Below are positions 1 to 11,185 of a DNA stretch of 64,000 bases, piece after piece. The position numbers and the translations under genes were made by a program. The notes under the pieces were generated by a model, which was given only the letters and a program-made list of their open reading frames with translations, was not told the DNA's origin and made no database searches. The DNA lies in contig BCIV01000008.1 of the NCBI GenBank assembly GCA_001600055.1, forward strand, positions 496,001 to 560,000, written 5' to 3'. Every line of letters begins with the position of its first letter. The stretch's first letter is position 1. The DNA comes from Filobasidium wieringae (taxonomy: Eukaryota > Basidiomycota > Tremellomycetes > Filobasidiales > Filobasidiaceae).

Positions 1-721
1 GATGCAGCTGGAAGATACGTCTGATGATCTGCCCTGGAACACGATTGCAACGAAAATTGGCGGGATTCGTACACCTCAACAGTGCCGTACACATTGGTAA
101 GGCAAAAGCCTTCGGTCCGTACGATCCATGGAGAATGATTGATTGTATTGTTAAACAGGACTGATGTGGTACTTCCTAAAATCCTCACAAACAAAACGGC
201 AAAATGGCAGCCCGAAGATTCTGTGAAACTGGTAAAACGGTCAGTATCGCAATTTTGCTGCTGTAGTCTCGCAAATGTTGAACGACGGAATTGTCTCATT
301 GAACAGCCTCATAGAACAACACAAAGGAGACGTCAGCGAGGTCGATTGGAAGGAAGTACCCGAAATCGGATGGAACGCTAAAAGTCCGCATGTCTGTCAC
401 AAAATGTTCAATCGGTTGGCAAAGAATGTTCCAAACTGGAAATCGGTCGAGTTCCCCAGTAAATACTCTAGGCTGGGTCGCTTTCGGACGTATTTAACGT
501 TATACGACTTTATAGGTCTGCTAGAGCAGTTACTTAAAAAAGCACAAAACGAAGTCAAACTGAAAGTCGTCCGAGAAGAAAGCCGAAGGCACCATGTTTT
601 GGCCCAGGCTCAGCACAGATCGGCATCAGCACTAGCTGCTACGCTATTTCACGAATCGAGGTATAAATCCAAGGAGATAATAGAGGATTCTGACCCTGAT
701 GCTACCGATGATGAAGAATGA
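1..721 (+). CDS. Myb/SANT-domain DNA-binding protein, C-terminal part (5' end outside window)
   Basis: The first exon encodes the end of a Myb repeat (LPWNTIATKIGG, then RTPQQCRTHW). It joins across an intron at 97-158 (TG|G keeps the Trp codon) to a further Myb-like block with W, W and W spacing (KWQPEDS...DWKEVPEIGW...CHKMFNRL). The protein ends with a basic-acidic tail at TGA/TAA near 719-721. Tandem Myb repeats of this sort occur in Reb1/TTF-1-type factors that bind rDNA terminators and promoters, so a sequence-specific chromosomal role is likely, but the specific orthology is inference. A second intron must lie between about 232 and 268. No GT-AG pair I tested there restores the phase, so this junction is uncertain or holds a sequence error. 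The start codon is left of the window. Confidence 0.7.
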
Positions 722-842
722 TAATATTACAAGTGCATGCATGACTCTTCTCGGGTCTTATACATCAATGTGTCCGTTTATCGTATGGTTCGTTACAACC
801 CAATCAGATGCCCTTTATAACCAGTCGTTAGATCTAGTGAGT

Positions 843-3800
843 TCATGCCCATGGGTTTCCGTCGACATCCTGCAAAGATGCAAGAACAAGGGGTGGCGAA
901 ACCTCTTTCACAACATCCGCCTCTTCAATCTGCCTGCCAGCGTGCACAGCCGCGTGCCGCTCCTCTTCAGTCGTATGTATTGTTTGACCTGGTTTTGACT
1001 CGACAGTATGTTGGCCGTTATGTCGCTCATCGCCGCGAACATAAACGTGCTGTATGTTATGAGCGTTTGGGTCACCTTTCTGGCGTTCATACTTCTGAGC
1101 TTCTTCTACAGCCTGTCGATCATCTACCACAAGATCAACAGCATCAGAAGGTAGAGATCCTGTTGCAATTTCCGGTATACCCTCCGAGTCCGAAGAAGAG
1201 CTGTCATCGTCACCTCCTATGGCGAAGGGCGATCGAGTCGGTGTTGGCTGACGTCGTGAAGCTGGACTATTACGACCGCTACCACGGTGGCGTGTGACCC
1301 TCAAATGGTTTCCGTTCGGATCATCGGGCCGCCAACCGCCTGACTGTTCAATGTCGCCATCGTACAGCCAGTCCTCATGACCCTGTCCGTTGCTGTCGAT
1401 GACGACGTCCGAGAGCTTTTTAGGAGAATCACCAGGTGATGGACCAGTCGACCGGCCTTGTTTAGAAGTTGTGTTGGAGCCAGCTGAATCGTAACGAGTT
1501 CGAGGTGCTCCGTTCGCCCCTGCGAGGAGACTATTGGTCAATACAGTTCAACTTGTAAAGATATATCATACTAACATTCGCCGTAAACACCACGTTTCTT
1601 GTCGCCTTTACCATACTTCCCCTTGCCTTTGTCCTTTTTCTTCGCAGGATCGTTTTTATTCTGGGAACCGCCATCCTGATCTCGATGTAAAAGACGATCA
1701 CCAGTGTCCTTTGCCTTGCGCATCCACTTTCCAGCAAGAACTCCATCCTCCTCTTCCCAAAGTTTGCGCCTCGCTTCTTCTCTGCTGACGTCCACATTGG
1801 GATAACCGATATACTCGATCTTCTTTGCCCTGGAATACATGGCCTCCTCCCACTGATCTTCAGGACCTGCTCCCTCAAAGTCGCAACTGGGCGCTTCCGA
1901 ACTATCAGAGTCGCTGTCGTATGGCCTGGAATCTGGATGATGGAGAATTCGAGCAGTCTGCTTAGGAAGCAATGGCGCGTAGGCTTCTCTCTCGTTTATC
2001 CTGTTCTCCACCCTTCGTTTGACGGCCTTGACAGGCCCACCTTCATGTCGAATGCGATCCTCATCACCAGGTTGTTGGATCCAGTACTTCTGGGTTCCGC
2101 CCTTGCTATATCTCAAACCTGCACGGATTCTTCGCATTCGTCCTTCACCGACATGAAGACCTCCTTCAGCCGGTTCGTAGGCTTGATACGAAACCCCACG
2201 TCCCTTCAGCGTCTGTTTGGAATCCTCCCAGACGTCACGGGTGCCGAAGGCGTCCCTCAATGCGTAAAAGAATGGCATTCGTGCCTGTGATACATCACGT
2301 TGCGATGTTTAGACAGATCGATCATCGAAGAATAGCTGGATGCATGCAAACTTACACAATACTGCAAGTTCTCGTCGATGTAATCACTGGCTTGAAACGC
2401 GTATTGCTATCAAATCGATGTTGTTAACTAGCTGTTGACGATAGCTAGAGAGAGAATCCAAACTCACGTGCGCAACAGCGAATAAAGGCATCTCAATACA
2501 AACAAGCGAATCCGTCAGAGCCAACGACATGTGCTCCTTATCAGTGTACGCTCCCACTATTAGCTAGCAAGAATCAGTATCCTATACTATGTCGACCGTA
2601 TGCGACCAGACAGACTCACGTCGCTTGATGGCGCGAACAGCGACGAGCAAAGCGACGGCTAGCCCTTGCCAGAAAGAGAAGAACAGAATTCCTTTGACAC
2701 ACAAAAATTTGGCTAGAAGATGATGATTCTAGTCAATAAACATCGTTATACGAGCGAAGTCTCCGAACTATACTAACGGACGGGTCTAACGCGTCAATTC
2801 CGTGTGATAAAGAATCAGCCTCAGGCGTTGTTTCATACGGATTTGAGTCACTCACCGGAAAGGTTTCAAATCCTTGCTGACGCACACCCAGAACATGGCC
2901 AAGCAGCTGTCGCAAAGCGATCAGCGACTGCAACCAAAGAAGAAACACAAAAGAAAAGAACTCACTAGAGACTCAAACAGATACTAGCATTGTATATCAC
3001 ACTAACGTACGTATACCCGGAATCAAAGGCGAAATCTCCTTCCCTATATGTGTTCGTCACTTTGAGGATGACCGTAGCCAGAACCAACAGAGGTTTGACT
3101 TGGACATATTCTGTATCGTCCATTCGGAAGGAAGGCTGATTAGACGGTCGTGTGACTGCGGGGATCGGACAAGAGCGATATCGAAAAGAGAGACTTACGG
3201 AGAATCCCTCGTTTCAGATTCAACAGGACCCAAGGGTCACTTATATCCATAGGGCTCAGGAAAAGATTGAAAGGGAATGGATGAGGGATAGGTGGTCTAC
3301 CATGTAAGAGGATTAAGAGAGACCTTTCTCCTCCAAGATAAGAGACTAGCAGTTGGAAGAAGGTGTAGATAACAAATGCCTGTTGCATGGTGTGTCGGAG
3401 ATCAGTAAAGATACGCCTTTATGGAGTCATATTTCTCACTTCGTAAAGATCCCTAACCGTGTCGATAAAGAAAGCCGCGTCGAGGGAAAAGAGAGCGATG
3501 ATCGAAGCAATAGCGTACAATGGAACCCTAAGGTAAAGCAGAATCATTAGATATCAGGTTTGTGTTCGCAGTCAAGCGTATGCTACTCACATTAGCATGA
3601 TCCGTACCACAGATCGTTGCAGCAACGGACGTCGATAACTCTTCAGCTGTAAGTAGATAGACCACATTGATACCAAAGTAGCTAAAGAATGACGAGTTTC
3701 AGCGGTCATATTTTCTGCATCTGTTACGACACGAAACTAACCAATAGCAGAACATACACCACAGACTATAAGCAGAGACTTTGGTAGAAGGTTTCCCGCC

Positions 3801-3904
3801 CCTCCACCTGTTTGGTGGCCTGACGAGCTTGACTCGTATGATCCTGGAGCATGATGGCTCGGAGAGGATGGGGCAGGATCCTTAGGGAACGAGGGAAGCG
3901 ACAT
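843..3904 (-). CDS. TMEM184/DUF300 (organic solute transporter alpha-like) multi-pass membrane protein
   Basis: The family is recognised from the exon at about 3150-3390, whose translation contains FVIYTFFQLLVSYLGGER, then LLHGRPPIPHP and a nearby PMDISDPW. These are hallmarks of DUF300/Ost-alpha proteins, which in fungi sit in vacuolar or endosomal membranes. A downstream exon (1571-2278) begins MPFFYALRDAFGTRDVWED and carries GRMRRIRAGLRYSKGG, the conserved segment after the last helix. The final exon (843-1541) is a Ser/Asp-rich cytosolic tail; a gttagt...cag intron joins it in phase to the previous exon. The ATG at 3904 (MSLPSFPKDP) is preferred because the longer frame upstream lacks an ATG. 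Several short membrane exons lie between 2290 and 3740. The gene diverges from the LysM gene across 351 bp. Function within the family is not resolved. Confidence 0.85.
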
Positions 3905-4255
3905 GGTGTTCGCAGGCCACTCGTTAAAGGGGCTCAAGAGATAAGAGAGAGAGGAGAAGACTACGGCGCCTCTCTTGAGTCAATTGTCAGATATATTGAA
4001 CGTTTGGTGAACTTTATGAATGGAGGTGGACGAGGTAAAATCAGAGAATGCGATGATGATGATATCGTTCAGCGATAGGTTCCGGTTTGCTTCCGCAACC
4101 TAGCATTCAGCATTCAAGATTCGCAATATCGCAGTGGCAACTGGCTACATCTTCGTTCTTTCGTCTTGTGACATTGCTTGGCATCGCTTAACCCAGATTA
4201 TTACTGTTCCTCGAAACAGAATCTTGACCGGAAGACAGGCTATCCAAATCTAGCC
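3905..4255. other. Divergent intergenic region between TMEM184-like and LysM genes
   Basis: This 351-bp gap must hold both promoters. It contains a GAT-repeat stretch near 4048-4065 (gatgatgatgatatcg) and otherwise nothing I can assign. Confidence 0.5.
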
Positions 4256-5502
4256 ATGCCCCGAAGCGCACCGCTCTGCCTATCGTGTTCATCAACCATC
4301 GTCCTTCGATCGAAATCGAAACCTGACCAGAAAGACCCGTACATCACGCCATGCTGCAATCTCCCCATCTGTGCGAACTGCTTGCAGAGAAATCCTCGAC
4401 TCAAGGAATGGAACCCTTGTCTCTGGTGTGCTAGTGGCGTGAATACTATCGGGTCAGGATCGAGAACAAAGAGCTCAAAACAGATGGAGGCGGCAAGGGA
4501 AAGTAAGAAGGGCGATGAGAGGTTTGAAATTGGAGATGATTCCGATCTGGATGAGGAAGAAATGGATAACCCTCCTCCACCATATGTCTCAGAAAACTTG
4601 AAGGAGCCAGAACGCTCAGAGCATCCAGGCAACGGACAGGGCGGTAATCATGCCCTCCAACCAACCGATCTTGATCAAGCGCAGATTCCCGCCGAGCTTG
4701 AAGAGGTACAGTCTTATGAGCCTCGCGAACATCTAGTACAAAAGGGGGACACCATTCGTTCCCTTGCTCTGAAGTATAGAATCGATGTAAGTCTTTCAAT
4801 CAACCTCCCTTCCCATTCGTGTCTTGCTGACGGATGGACCCTATTCGTTTAGCCGTACGACCTCCTTAACCTCAACAAGATCCCCTACTCTGCTTTACAT
4901 ACCAATCCCAACCTCTTACAAACGAGAAAGACCATCCTATTATCTCAGCCCAAGACCAGCAAGGATGAACCCATCGGCGGACCAAATGAGAATGAGCAAC
5001 GTGCAGCGGAGAGGAGAGTGAAAAGGTCAGTTCGAGGCTGCATATGACACGGCTTTTGATTATGGCAGGCTGATTATAGGCCTTATTGAACAGATTCCAA
5101 ATCTTGACCAAAACTCCTGACCCAGGTATTGCCAAAGCCTACCTAGCTATCCAGAACTTGGACGACAGTATCTCTACTTCTACGCCCGGTTCGGTTCTTT
5201 TCGAATCCGATCCCTTTGATCCTGAAACGTACGAATCACAAACCACACCTGGAGAGGAGACATCTGGGAATAGCGAGAAGGAGAAACCTAAACCGGGTCA
5301 GGTTACGGTAGAAGGCCGAGCGGTGGATCGATACTATTCTGACGAAGAATGGGCTGCTCGGATCGCTCAAGAATCTTCTTCCTCCTCGAAGGGTAAGAGC
5401 AAGTCTGGTCTCAGAGGACTGTTGGGCAGCAAGGACAAAGGAAAGACAGCAGTGAGGAAGGGAGACTATATTCAGGGTGCTCCTTGGATCGAGAGTCGGT
5501 AG
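4256..5502 (+). CDS. Intracellular LysM-domain protein with N-terminal Cys-rich (RING/FYVE-like) finger
   Basis: Three exons give a consistent frame: 4256-4786, 4853-5025 and 5094-5502. The N-terminus has paired cysteines (CLSC, then CCNLPICANC, then CLWC) spaced like a treble-clef or RING-type zinc site. An acidic linker (DDSDLDEEEMD) follows. A LysM module then spans the first intron: YEPREHLVQKGDTIRSLAL, then KYRID joined to PYDLLNLNKIPYSAL. The tail is Ser/Lys-rich, ending in APWIESR. No signal peptide is visible, so this resembles the cytosolic LysM proteins of eukaryotes (LYSMD type) rather than secreted chitin-binding effectors. The ATG at 4256 (MPRSAPLCLSC) is the first methionine in frame. 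The zinc-binding assignment is inference from cysteine spacing. Confidence 0.82.
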
Positions 5503-5853
5503 ATGCGGGAAAGGGGGTAGTTTGGTGTAGCTTTTATATATGGATGTAGCTTCGGCTGAGTGTCTCAAGCTTTGTATCCTAGACGAGTGTGGTTGTTCTG
5601 TATCCATCTATCATGTGCTTGACCAGGACGCGCTCGTTTTGGTCAACCGGGTCGAGACGTGTTCATTTCCTTTGCATGGTGCATGTCATCGTTCCACAAC
5701 CGTAGGCCTACAAATGGTTCAAACTACAATCTTCTTTTGAAAGGGTCAAGCTTCAATAAACATGGTCTCGTCACTTTCCAAGCCTGTAGAACTCACTCGC
5801 GATCCAATTCTCTCGAGCCCGACGTGACTACCCTCACCAAACAGTCATTCATC
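5503..5853. other. Convergent 3' intergenic region
   Basis: This stretch separates the 3' ends of the LysM gene (+) and the small gene at 5854-6139 (-). I see no further gene; it should contain both 3' UTRs. Confidence 0.5.
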
Positions 5854-6139
5854 CTACTTGTCCTTCTCGGCTTTAGCAGCAGCTTCTGCCTCTCTCTTCG
5901 CGTTGAGCTCCGCCCTGGTCATCCCAGGGCCGCCATCGGATTTGGGAAGACCCTGAACGATGGGAGAGGAAGCGAGACCTCCTTGCTCCTTCGAAAGGCC
6001 CTTGACGACGTCAGAGGTAGCGAGACCTCCTCCGGTAACCTGACCGAAACCTGCAGGTTGTTGTTGTTCAGGCTGTTTGCATAGAGGATCAATGAGCGGG
6101 GTCCTTTACAGACTGGCTGGTTCAGCTCACAGCGGACAT
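5854..6139 (-). CDS. Small conserved-looking 75-residue protein with a two-copy Gly/Leu repeat
   Basis: Two exons on the minus strand give an uninterrupted frame. The first, 6131-6139, encodes only Met-Ser-Ala. A 58-nt intron follows (6073-6130, gtgagc...caaacag), then the second exon at 5854-6072. The 75-residue product contains two related units, GGLATSDVVKGLSKEQ and GGLASSPIVQGLPKSD, then a helical Ala/Glu/Lys tail (AELNAKREAEAAAKAEKDK). There is no signal peptide or membrane segment. I do not recognise a named family. The in-phase splice, the internal repeat and the fungal-type codon use argue that it is real. It shares a 258-bp divergent promoter region with the gene at 6398. Confidence 0.7.
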
Positions 6140-6397
6140 GACTGATGTTAGACAGAAGACCTGATAGATTATTAGAGACGAAAGGATGTTGATGTGCATT
6201 CTCACACTACTCTGCTAATGACAGCCAAGGTTGATGTTATACGGGGAGGCGATTCATCATCTCGCTCAACTCCGCGATAAGCTGGATAAGCGCGAGGGTG
6301 GTGACCTCATCGTAGCGACAAGCCATGACACCATCGCCATGAAACGTTCAACAATTGCCCCTTGAATCCTGGCCCATTCCTTGCGCTGTCAACAATC
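6140..6397. promoter_or_regulatory. Bidirectional promoter region of two small genes
   Basis: This 258-bp spacer lies between the divergent start codons at 6139 (-) and 6398 (+), so it must drive both. No defined motif was identified. Confidence 0.45.
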
Positions 6398-6706
6398 ATG
6401 TCTCCCCCCGCAGTCTTGTCCCATGAAACCTGCTCCTACGTCGTCCTGACGTTTAACCCAGCATCACCCTTCTTCAACCAACCCTCTCTCCTTCAAGAAC
6501 GATCAGAAATTCCAGCACCGGTAGTACATGTCTCGCAAGTGGGAGAGCTAAAGGACTCGCTTATCTATCAGGTAGCTGGAAGCAAGTCTGAATTCGAAAG
6601 GGTGAAGGATCAAGTCATGGCTAGTTTGAGGGAACAGGAAGGTGTCACGGGCGTAAAGGTCTTGGAAGAGCCTAAAATGAGGGCCAAGCGAGGTGGAGAG
6701 TTTTGA
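6398..6706 (+). CDS. Small intronless protein of unknown function (102 aa)
   Basis: A single open frame starts at ATG 6398 (MSPPAVLSHETCSYVVLTF) and ends at TGA 6706. The product has a short beta-strand-rich N-terminus, then a region with alternating helix-like character (SEFERVKDQVMASLREQEG) and a basic end (KMRAKRGGEF). The pattern, with VTGVKVLEEP after a predicted helix, could be a small alpha/beta fold, but I cannot name a family. It is unusual here in having no intron. It diverges from the 75-residue gene upstream. Confidence 0.6.
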   Translation: MSPPAVLSHETCSYVVLTFNPASPFFNQPSLLQERSEIPAPVVHVSQVGELKDSLIYQVAGSKSEFERVKDQVMASLREQEGVTGVKVLEEPKMRAKRGGEF

Positions 6707-7428
6707 TCGCCCTGACGATCCGATTGTACTAGCCTTGTGAGTTTGACTACTATGAAAGCCTTTACCTTGAATGTTGAATGAAGAGAGCACAGAAGATCCG
6801 ATTCGACATATATACCCTTATTTCGGACAATCAGCTCAATAGGTTTCTTGGACCACGTTTCTTTCTGTACCGTAGAAAGCAGATAGTCTAGACCCAGTTG
6901 ATCTTGCTCAACATACCAGAAAGGAACCGGTTGCCGACAAAGGCAAACGAACTAGAGATATGAAGCTGTGCCGGGCATCCGTCAGCCCAACAGGTCGCTT
7001 CCGAACCATACTTCCTACGAATCAGCAACTCCTATTTATTCGCGGCAAGAATGCCCTTGATCAGTAATACACACAGCACACAAGCTGGACAGGTGTACAA
7101 TTCGCACTGCATAGTCGTATCGATAGCAATGCAGTGTCGGGAACAGTAGCAGATATTATAATAGCGAGTCAAGCTTTCAAAATGTTCGAGGCTCAAGACT
7201 CAAAGAGCAATTAGAGTCAAATGTCAAGTCTCGAGATCTATCGCATGCTCGAGGGTAGAGAATCAGAGAACCTGCGCATGATCGAATTTGCCCATGAATC
7301 GGACTGATGTTCAAGAAGAATCCACCTTCTTCGCGTGTATGGTCGTCATCTTCCTTGAGTAGAGTGCACTCTATACCACTCAATCCGCCATACACCTGAG
7401 TCGAGTTTACGTGGTCCAGGATAGTGTC
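6707..7428. other. Intergenic region upstream of the Msc7-like gene
   Basis: About 720 bp without a supported gene. The open frames here are short and overlapping, and none shows a family motif. It likely carries the 3' UTR of the small gene and the promoter of the aldehyde dehydrogenase gene. Confidence 0.45.
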
Positions 7429-10114
7429 ATGGACTTCCTTCAGCGGATAAAAGATCTCAAGGATGTCAAAATTCCTAGCTTGACGATTCAGTTAGGGGAC
7501 GGAGCTCCTCGAACCTTCACGATCGGACCGGTAGATCATCACGCCCATCCGTATATCTCATTGACGCTGGATATCTTGAAATTTGCTATCAGCTTCTTCG
7601 TCGCTTCTTATATCCCTGGTATTATTGCTTGGGTAGATGCATGGTACACGGAGAGGAACACACCGGAATTGAACGTCGAGTTTCCTGCGGTAAGTTAAGG
7701 CATTCTGATCACCGAAGATAGTCCAGCTGAGAAATTGCTTGTTGTAGGCCGTCTCGACGGCTTGGACATCGAATATCATCGAAAATGCTACCGTCGAGTC
7801 GCACCTGAAGGACGAGAGTCTGCTGCCACCAGGACATGGCGCTCATCCAGCTGATACCAGATACATCACGGCATATGATCCCTCCACCGGGGTAAGTGAC
7901 CGAAACCTAGCTATCCTGATTAAGTCGTTGATCGCCAGCCCTTACAATAGTATCATATCGAGACTATTCCAGTTCCAACTCAAGCTGACCTGTCTGCTCT
8001 CGTCGAACGAGCACATGATGCTTTTCCCAGAATGAAGCATACGACGTTCAGCGAACGTCGAAGATTCTTGAGGACGTTCAAGAAGTGGATGATGAGCAAT
8101 TTGAGGAACATCGTCAGGTACGTTGCGAGTCGGACACGTATCACGAAGCTCTTGAGGTGTTAAGGATTACATTTGCATTTACAGGGTCGGGGTCCGTGAT
8201 ACAGGCAAGACGGGTGAGTCAAGGTATACAGGATAGCCCACTGCGGACATACGTTGACACATCTCACATGTTGTATAGAGGTCGATGCGACTTTTGGAGA
8301 ACTCTTGACTGTTTTCTCCAAGATTAATTATTTGCTATCGTATGGTGAATCTGCTTTAGCACCCGAATCCCGGCCTGGAAACCTTTTGTTGGCTCATAAA
8401 CGATCCAAGGTGTGTTTGCCTGCTGCGAACCTGTCTGAAAGACAAGACATTGATCTCCGGTCTTGGTAGGTCTACTATGAACCCCTCGGCGTTGTTTGCG
8501 CGATTGTGTCCTGGTCAGTCCTCTCAAAGCGGAAAATGAATTACCGTACTTAAATACGAGCTGCAGGAATTACCCTTTACATAACGCTCTCTCGCCGATC
8601 TTGGCAGCGCTGTTCACGGGAAACACTGTTGTTCTCAAGTGAGTAGATGTGACCGATAGCCACCAACCTCGATACTAAATCCCGCGATCCAAGGTGTTCT
8701 GAACACGTCTACTGGAGCTCCCGATGGATAGTCAATGCCATCAAGATTGCGCTCGCTGCTGTCGACATGGATCCCGAGGCGGTCCAGGTGAATAGTAACG
8801 ATAAGCAGATCAGGTCGAGAGTTCGATCGTTGATTTTCACTTCGTGATCAGCTGGTTTGTTGTTACCCTGAAGATGCTGAAACCATCACAAAGCATCCCT
8901 TGATACGACATATCACTTGTGAGTGTATCCTTCTTCAAAAGTCGATCCCAGTCAACTAACATCAAGTTCAGTCATTGGAAGCGAACCTGTTGGAAAGAAG
9001 GTGGCTGCATCAGCAGCTGAAAAACTCATTCCTACCTGCATCGAGCTTGGTGGAAAGGATTGCGCTCTGCTCTTGCCCTCAACCAACTTGAAATTTTTCG
9101 CTTCTACGTTCATGAGAGCCGCTTTGTGAGTAGTCGAGGGGTATGGTCAAATGACATGAAATCTGATGGGAAGCCCTCATAGCCAGGCAAATGGCCAGAA
9201 TTGCATCGGTATCGAGCGGTTTATCGTGCATCGGTCGATCTACCAGGAATTTGTCGATATCATGACGCCACGTATAGCAGCACTGCGCTGCGGGCCATCT
9301 CTATCGGCAGCACCCGGAACTAATCAGGGTGAAATCTCAACAGTAGATTCTGGAAGTATGATTTCGTCGCGACTGTTTGAACAGTTGGAAGACTCTTTGG
9401 CCTCGGCTGAGAAACAGGGCGCAAGGATCCTGGCAGGCGGCAAGCGATTCGAGCATTCTGTCTGGAAGCAAGGTCATTATTTCAGACCTACGTTGATCGT
9501 GGACGTCACCTCGGATATGGATATTGCACAACAAGAATTATTTGCGCCCGTCATGACGGTCATGCCATATGATACGGTTGAAGAAGCCGTAGCCATCGCC
9601 AACAGTACTCGTTATGGCCTGGGTTCAGCCATTTTTGGAAGCGATAAGAAAGAGTGTCGTACCGTGGCAGAAGTACTCAAGGTTGGAATGGTCGCGATTA
9701 ACGACTTTGGGGTGTTCTATCTGAACCAAGCCATGCCATTTGGTGGCGTTAACATGAGTGGTCACGGACGGTTTGGTGAGTGTTTTAGGCCTTTGTCCGA
9801 ATTTTGGCTCGTACTGAGATTTCGCTTTCAGGTGGACCGGAAGGGCTGCGATCGCTTTGCTCGATCAAGGCGGTCTCCGAAGACCGACTTTTCAACTTGA
9901 TACAGACAGGTATTCCTGGACCTGTCGGTGAGTTTTTCGAGAGGCTTGCATTGGTCGTGCGACTGAGTGGCTTGTGAATATAGACTATCCATTACCATCG
10001 CAAGCTGCAAGCTGGTCGTTCCTGGACGGATTGCTCAATCTTGCTTATGGCCAGAGGATTTCCGATCGTGTTGCAGGAGTGTATAATCTCGTGGTAGCGG
10101 CTGTGAAGCGATGA
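7429..10114 (+). CDS. MSC7: Msc7-type membrane-anchored aldehyde dehydrogenase
   Basis: The N-terminus carries one hydrophobic segment (LDILKFAISFFVASYIPGII), followed over many exons by a complete aldehyde dehydrogenase domain. Landmarks in order: YYEPLGVVCAIVSW; NYPLHNALSPILAAL with FTGNTVVLK; FIGSEPVGKKV; the catalytic-glutamate motif IELGGKD; and the catalytic-cysteine motif NGQNCIGIER (Cys codon at 9202-9204). Later come FAPVMTVMPYDTVEEAV and MPFGGVNMSGHGRFG. The membrane segment plus the GQNCIGIER form matches fungal Msc7 (YHR039C-like) rather than soluble ALDHs. The ATG at 7429 (MDFLQRIKDL) is the first Met in frame. The first exon is 7429-7689; the stop is TGA 10112-10114. About nine introns, all short. 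The substrate is not known. Confidence 0.88.
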
Positions 10115-10898
10115 TTGGGCGATGAGATTACATGCCTCTTACCTATACTTGACACGACTGAGCTAACCGTATAATCTCCTCCCGTGTGATCTCGTTCCTG
10201 TAACGTGCCATTCCTGGGCTCAGCGCTGGCAACCAGTATGTGTCATTCGTCTCGCTCCTTCACAAGGTCCAATGTTTTTACAGCCGAAGAGCCTGCTAAA
10301 GTATTCACCTGCCAAAGAAGCAATGCAGCTGATAAGTGGACTAGTGAATTGGCGTGCGCTTCTTGACTGAAGCGTGATGGTAATAGATGTTCGGCAACCG
10401 GCCGACCCCCTCCACCGAGAACTTCTATATTCACGACGTGCATATTCACCAAGTTGATCAATGAGGGCTCCCTCCATTGGCTGGAGGCTGACCCGGGTTA
10501 TCCAGCTTCTCCCTGCGAGCACCCCTGGCTTCACGTTTTGCGCGCGTCATAGGGGGATTGCTGATACACCATGTAATCGCCTAGTCTCCTGGATCATCCA
10601 TGATCTCAGCAGTACATGCAAACATGTCCACGGAAAGCGATGGACATCGGGTGTCAGGTGAAATCGCCGGTATTGTCCGTTCCTCGCCCAAAACTCGTAT
10701 TTGCAGTGCCCGATCCTTGCACGAAGCCAGGCTGACCGTTCCTTGTCGTCCCAAAAGAGTCCCCTCGTGACTGATGGCTTTACTGCCCGCTTCAGAAACT
10801 ATCACCAACCAGAGGACGACTGGAGTTGAACATTCTTGACATTTTCACCCAAATGCTTGATCTAAATTGTTGGATACTTCCATCTGCTGAACAATGAA
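10115..10898. other. Intergenic region upstream of the tRNA gene
   Basis: About 780 bp with only weak, mutually overlapping open frames and no recognisable domain. I see no gene here. Confidence 0.45.
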
Positions 10899-10999
10899 GC
10901 TTGGCTGGCGCAATGGCTAGCGCATCCGACTTCTACTGCTGCTTCAATAGAGCGTTTTAGATCATCTGAAGGTTCCGGGTTCGAGTCCCGGGTCGAGTT
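10899..10999 (+). tRNA. tRNA-Arg (anticodon TCT) with 28-nt intron; somewhat degenerate
   Basis: A cloverleaf can be drawn. The acceptor arm GCTTGGC (10899-10905) pairs with GTCGAGT (10992-10998) using three G-U pairs. The D stem is GCGC/GCGC with a GG-containing loop. The anticodon loop is C-T-TCT-A (10930-10935). A 28-nt intron at 10936-10963 follows nucleotide 37. The T arm is CCGGG-TTCGAGT-CCCGG. Box B (GGTTCGAGTCC) is intact, and a T-rich Pol III terminator (tttctttttt) follows at about 11002. Oddities are a C-T mismatch in the anticodon stem (TCCGA against TCTGA) and the weak acceptor pairing. It may be a diverged but active gene or a tRNA pseudogene. Confidence 0.72.
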
Positions 11000-11185
11000 C
11001 GTTTCTTTTTTCTATTGCGAGGGTGCCGCGCGCCCGGAGGCTATCTAGTAGAGCTTGTAGTGCATATATATATAGGCCCATATAGGGCATACCGGACGGC
11101 GCTCGCCGTAATCCTTGCTTCAGGACTCAAGCTACACCGTATTACCCAGTTTCATCGGCCCAAGAGACGGCCGTCGAGCTACAGC

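Noticed and set aside
4256..5502. Secreted chitin-binding LysM effector
   Set aside because: No signal peptide; N-terminal Cys-rich finger and acidic linker point to a cytosolic LysM protein.
10220..10534. 104-codon minus-strand frame upstream of the tRNA
   Set aside because: No homology-like motif; composition resembles non-coding sequence, and a second frame overlaps it.
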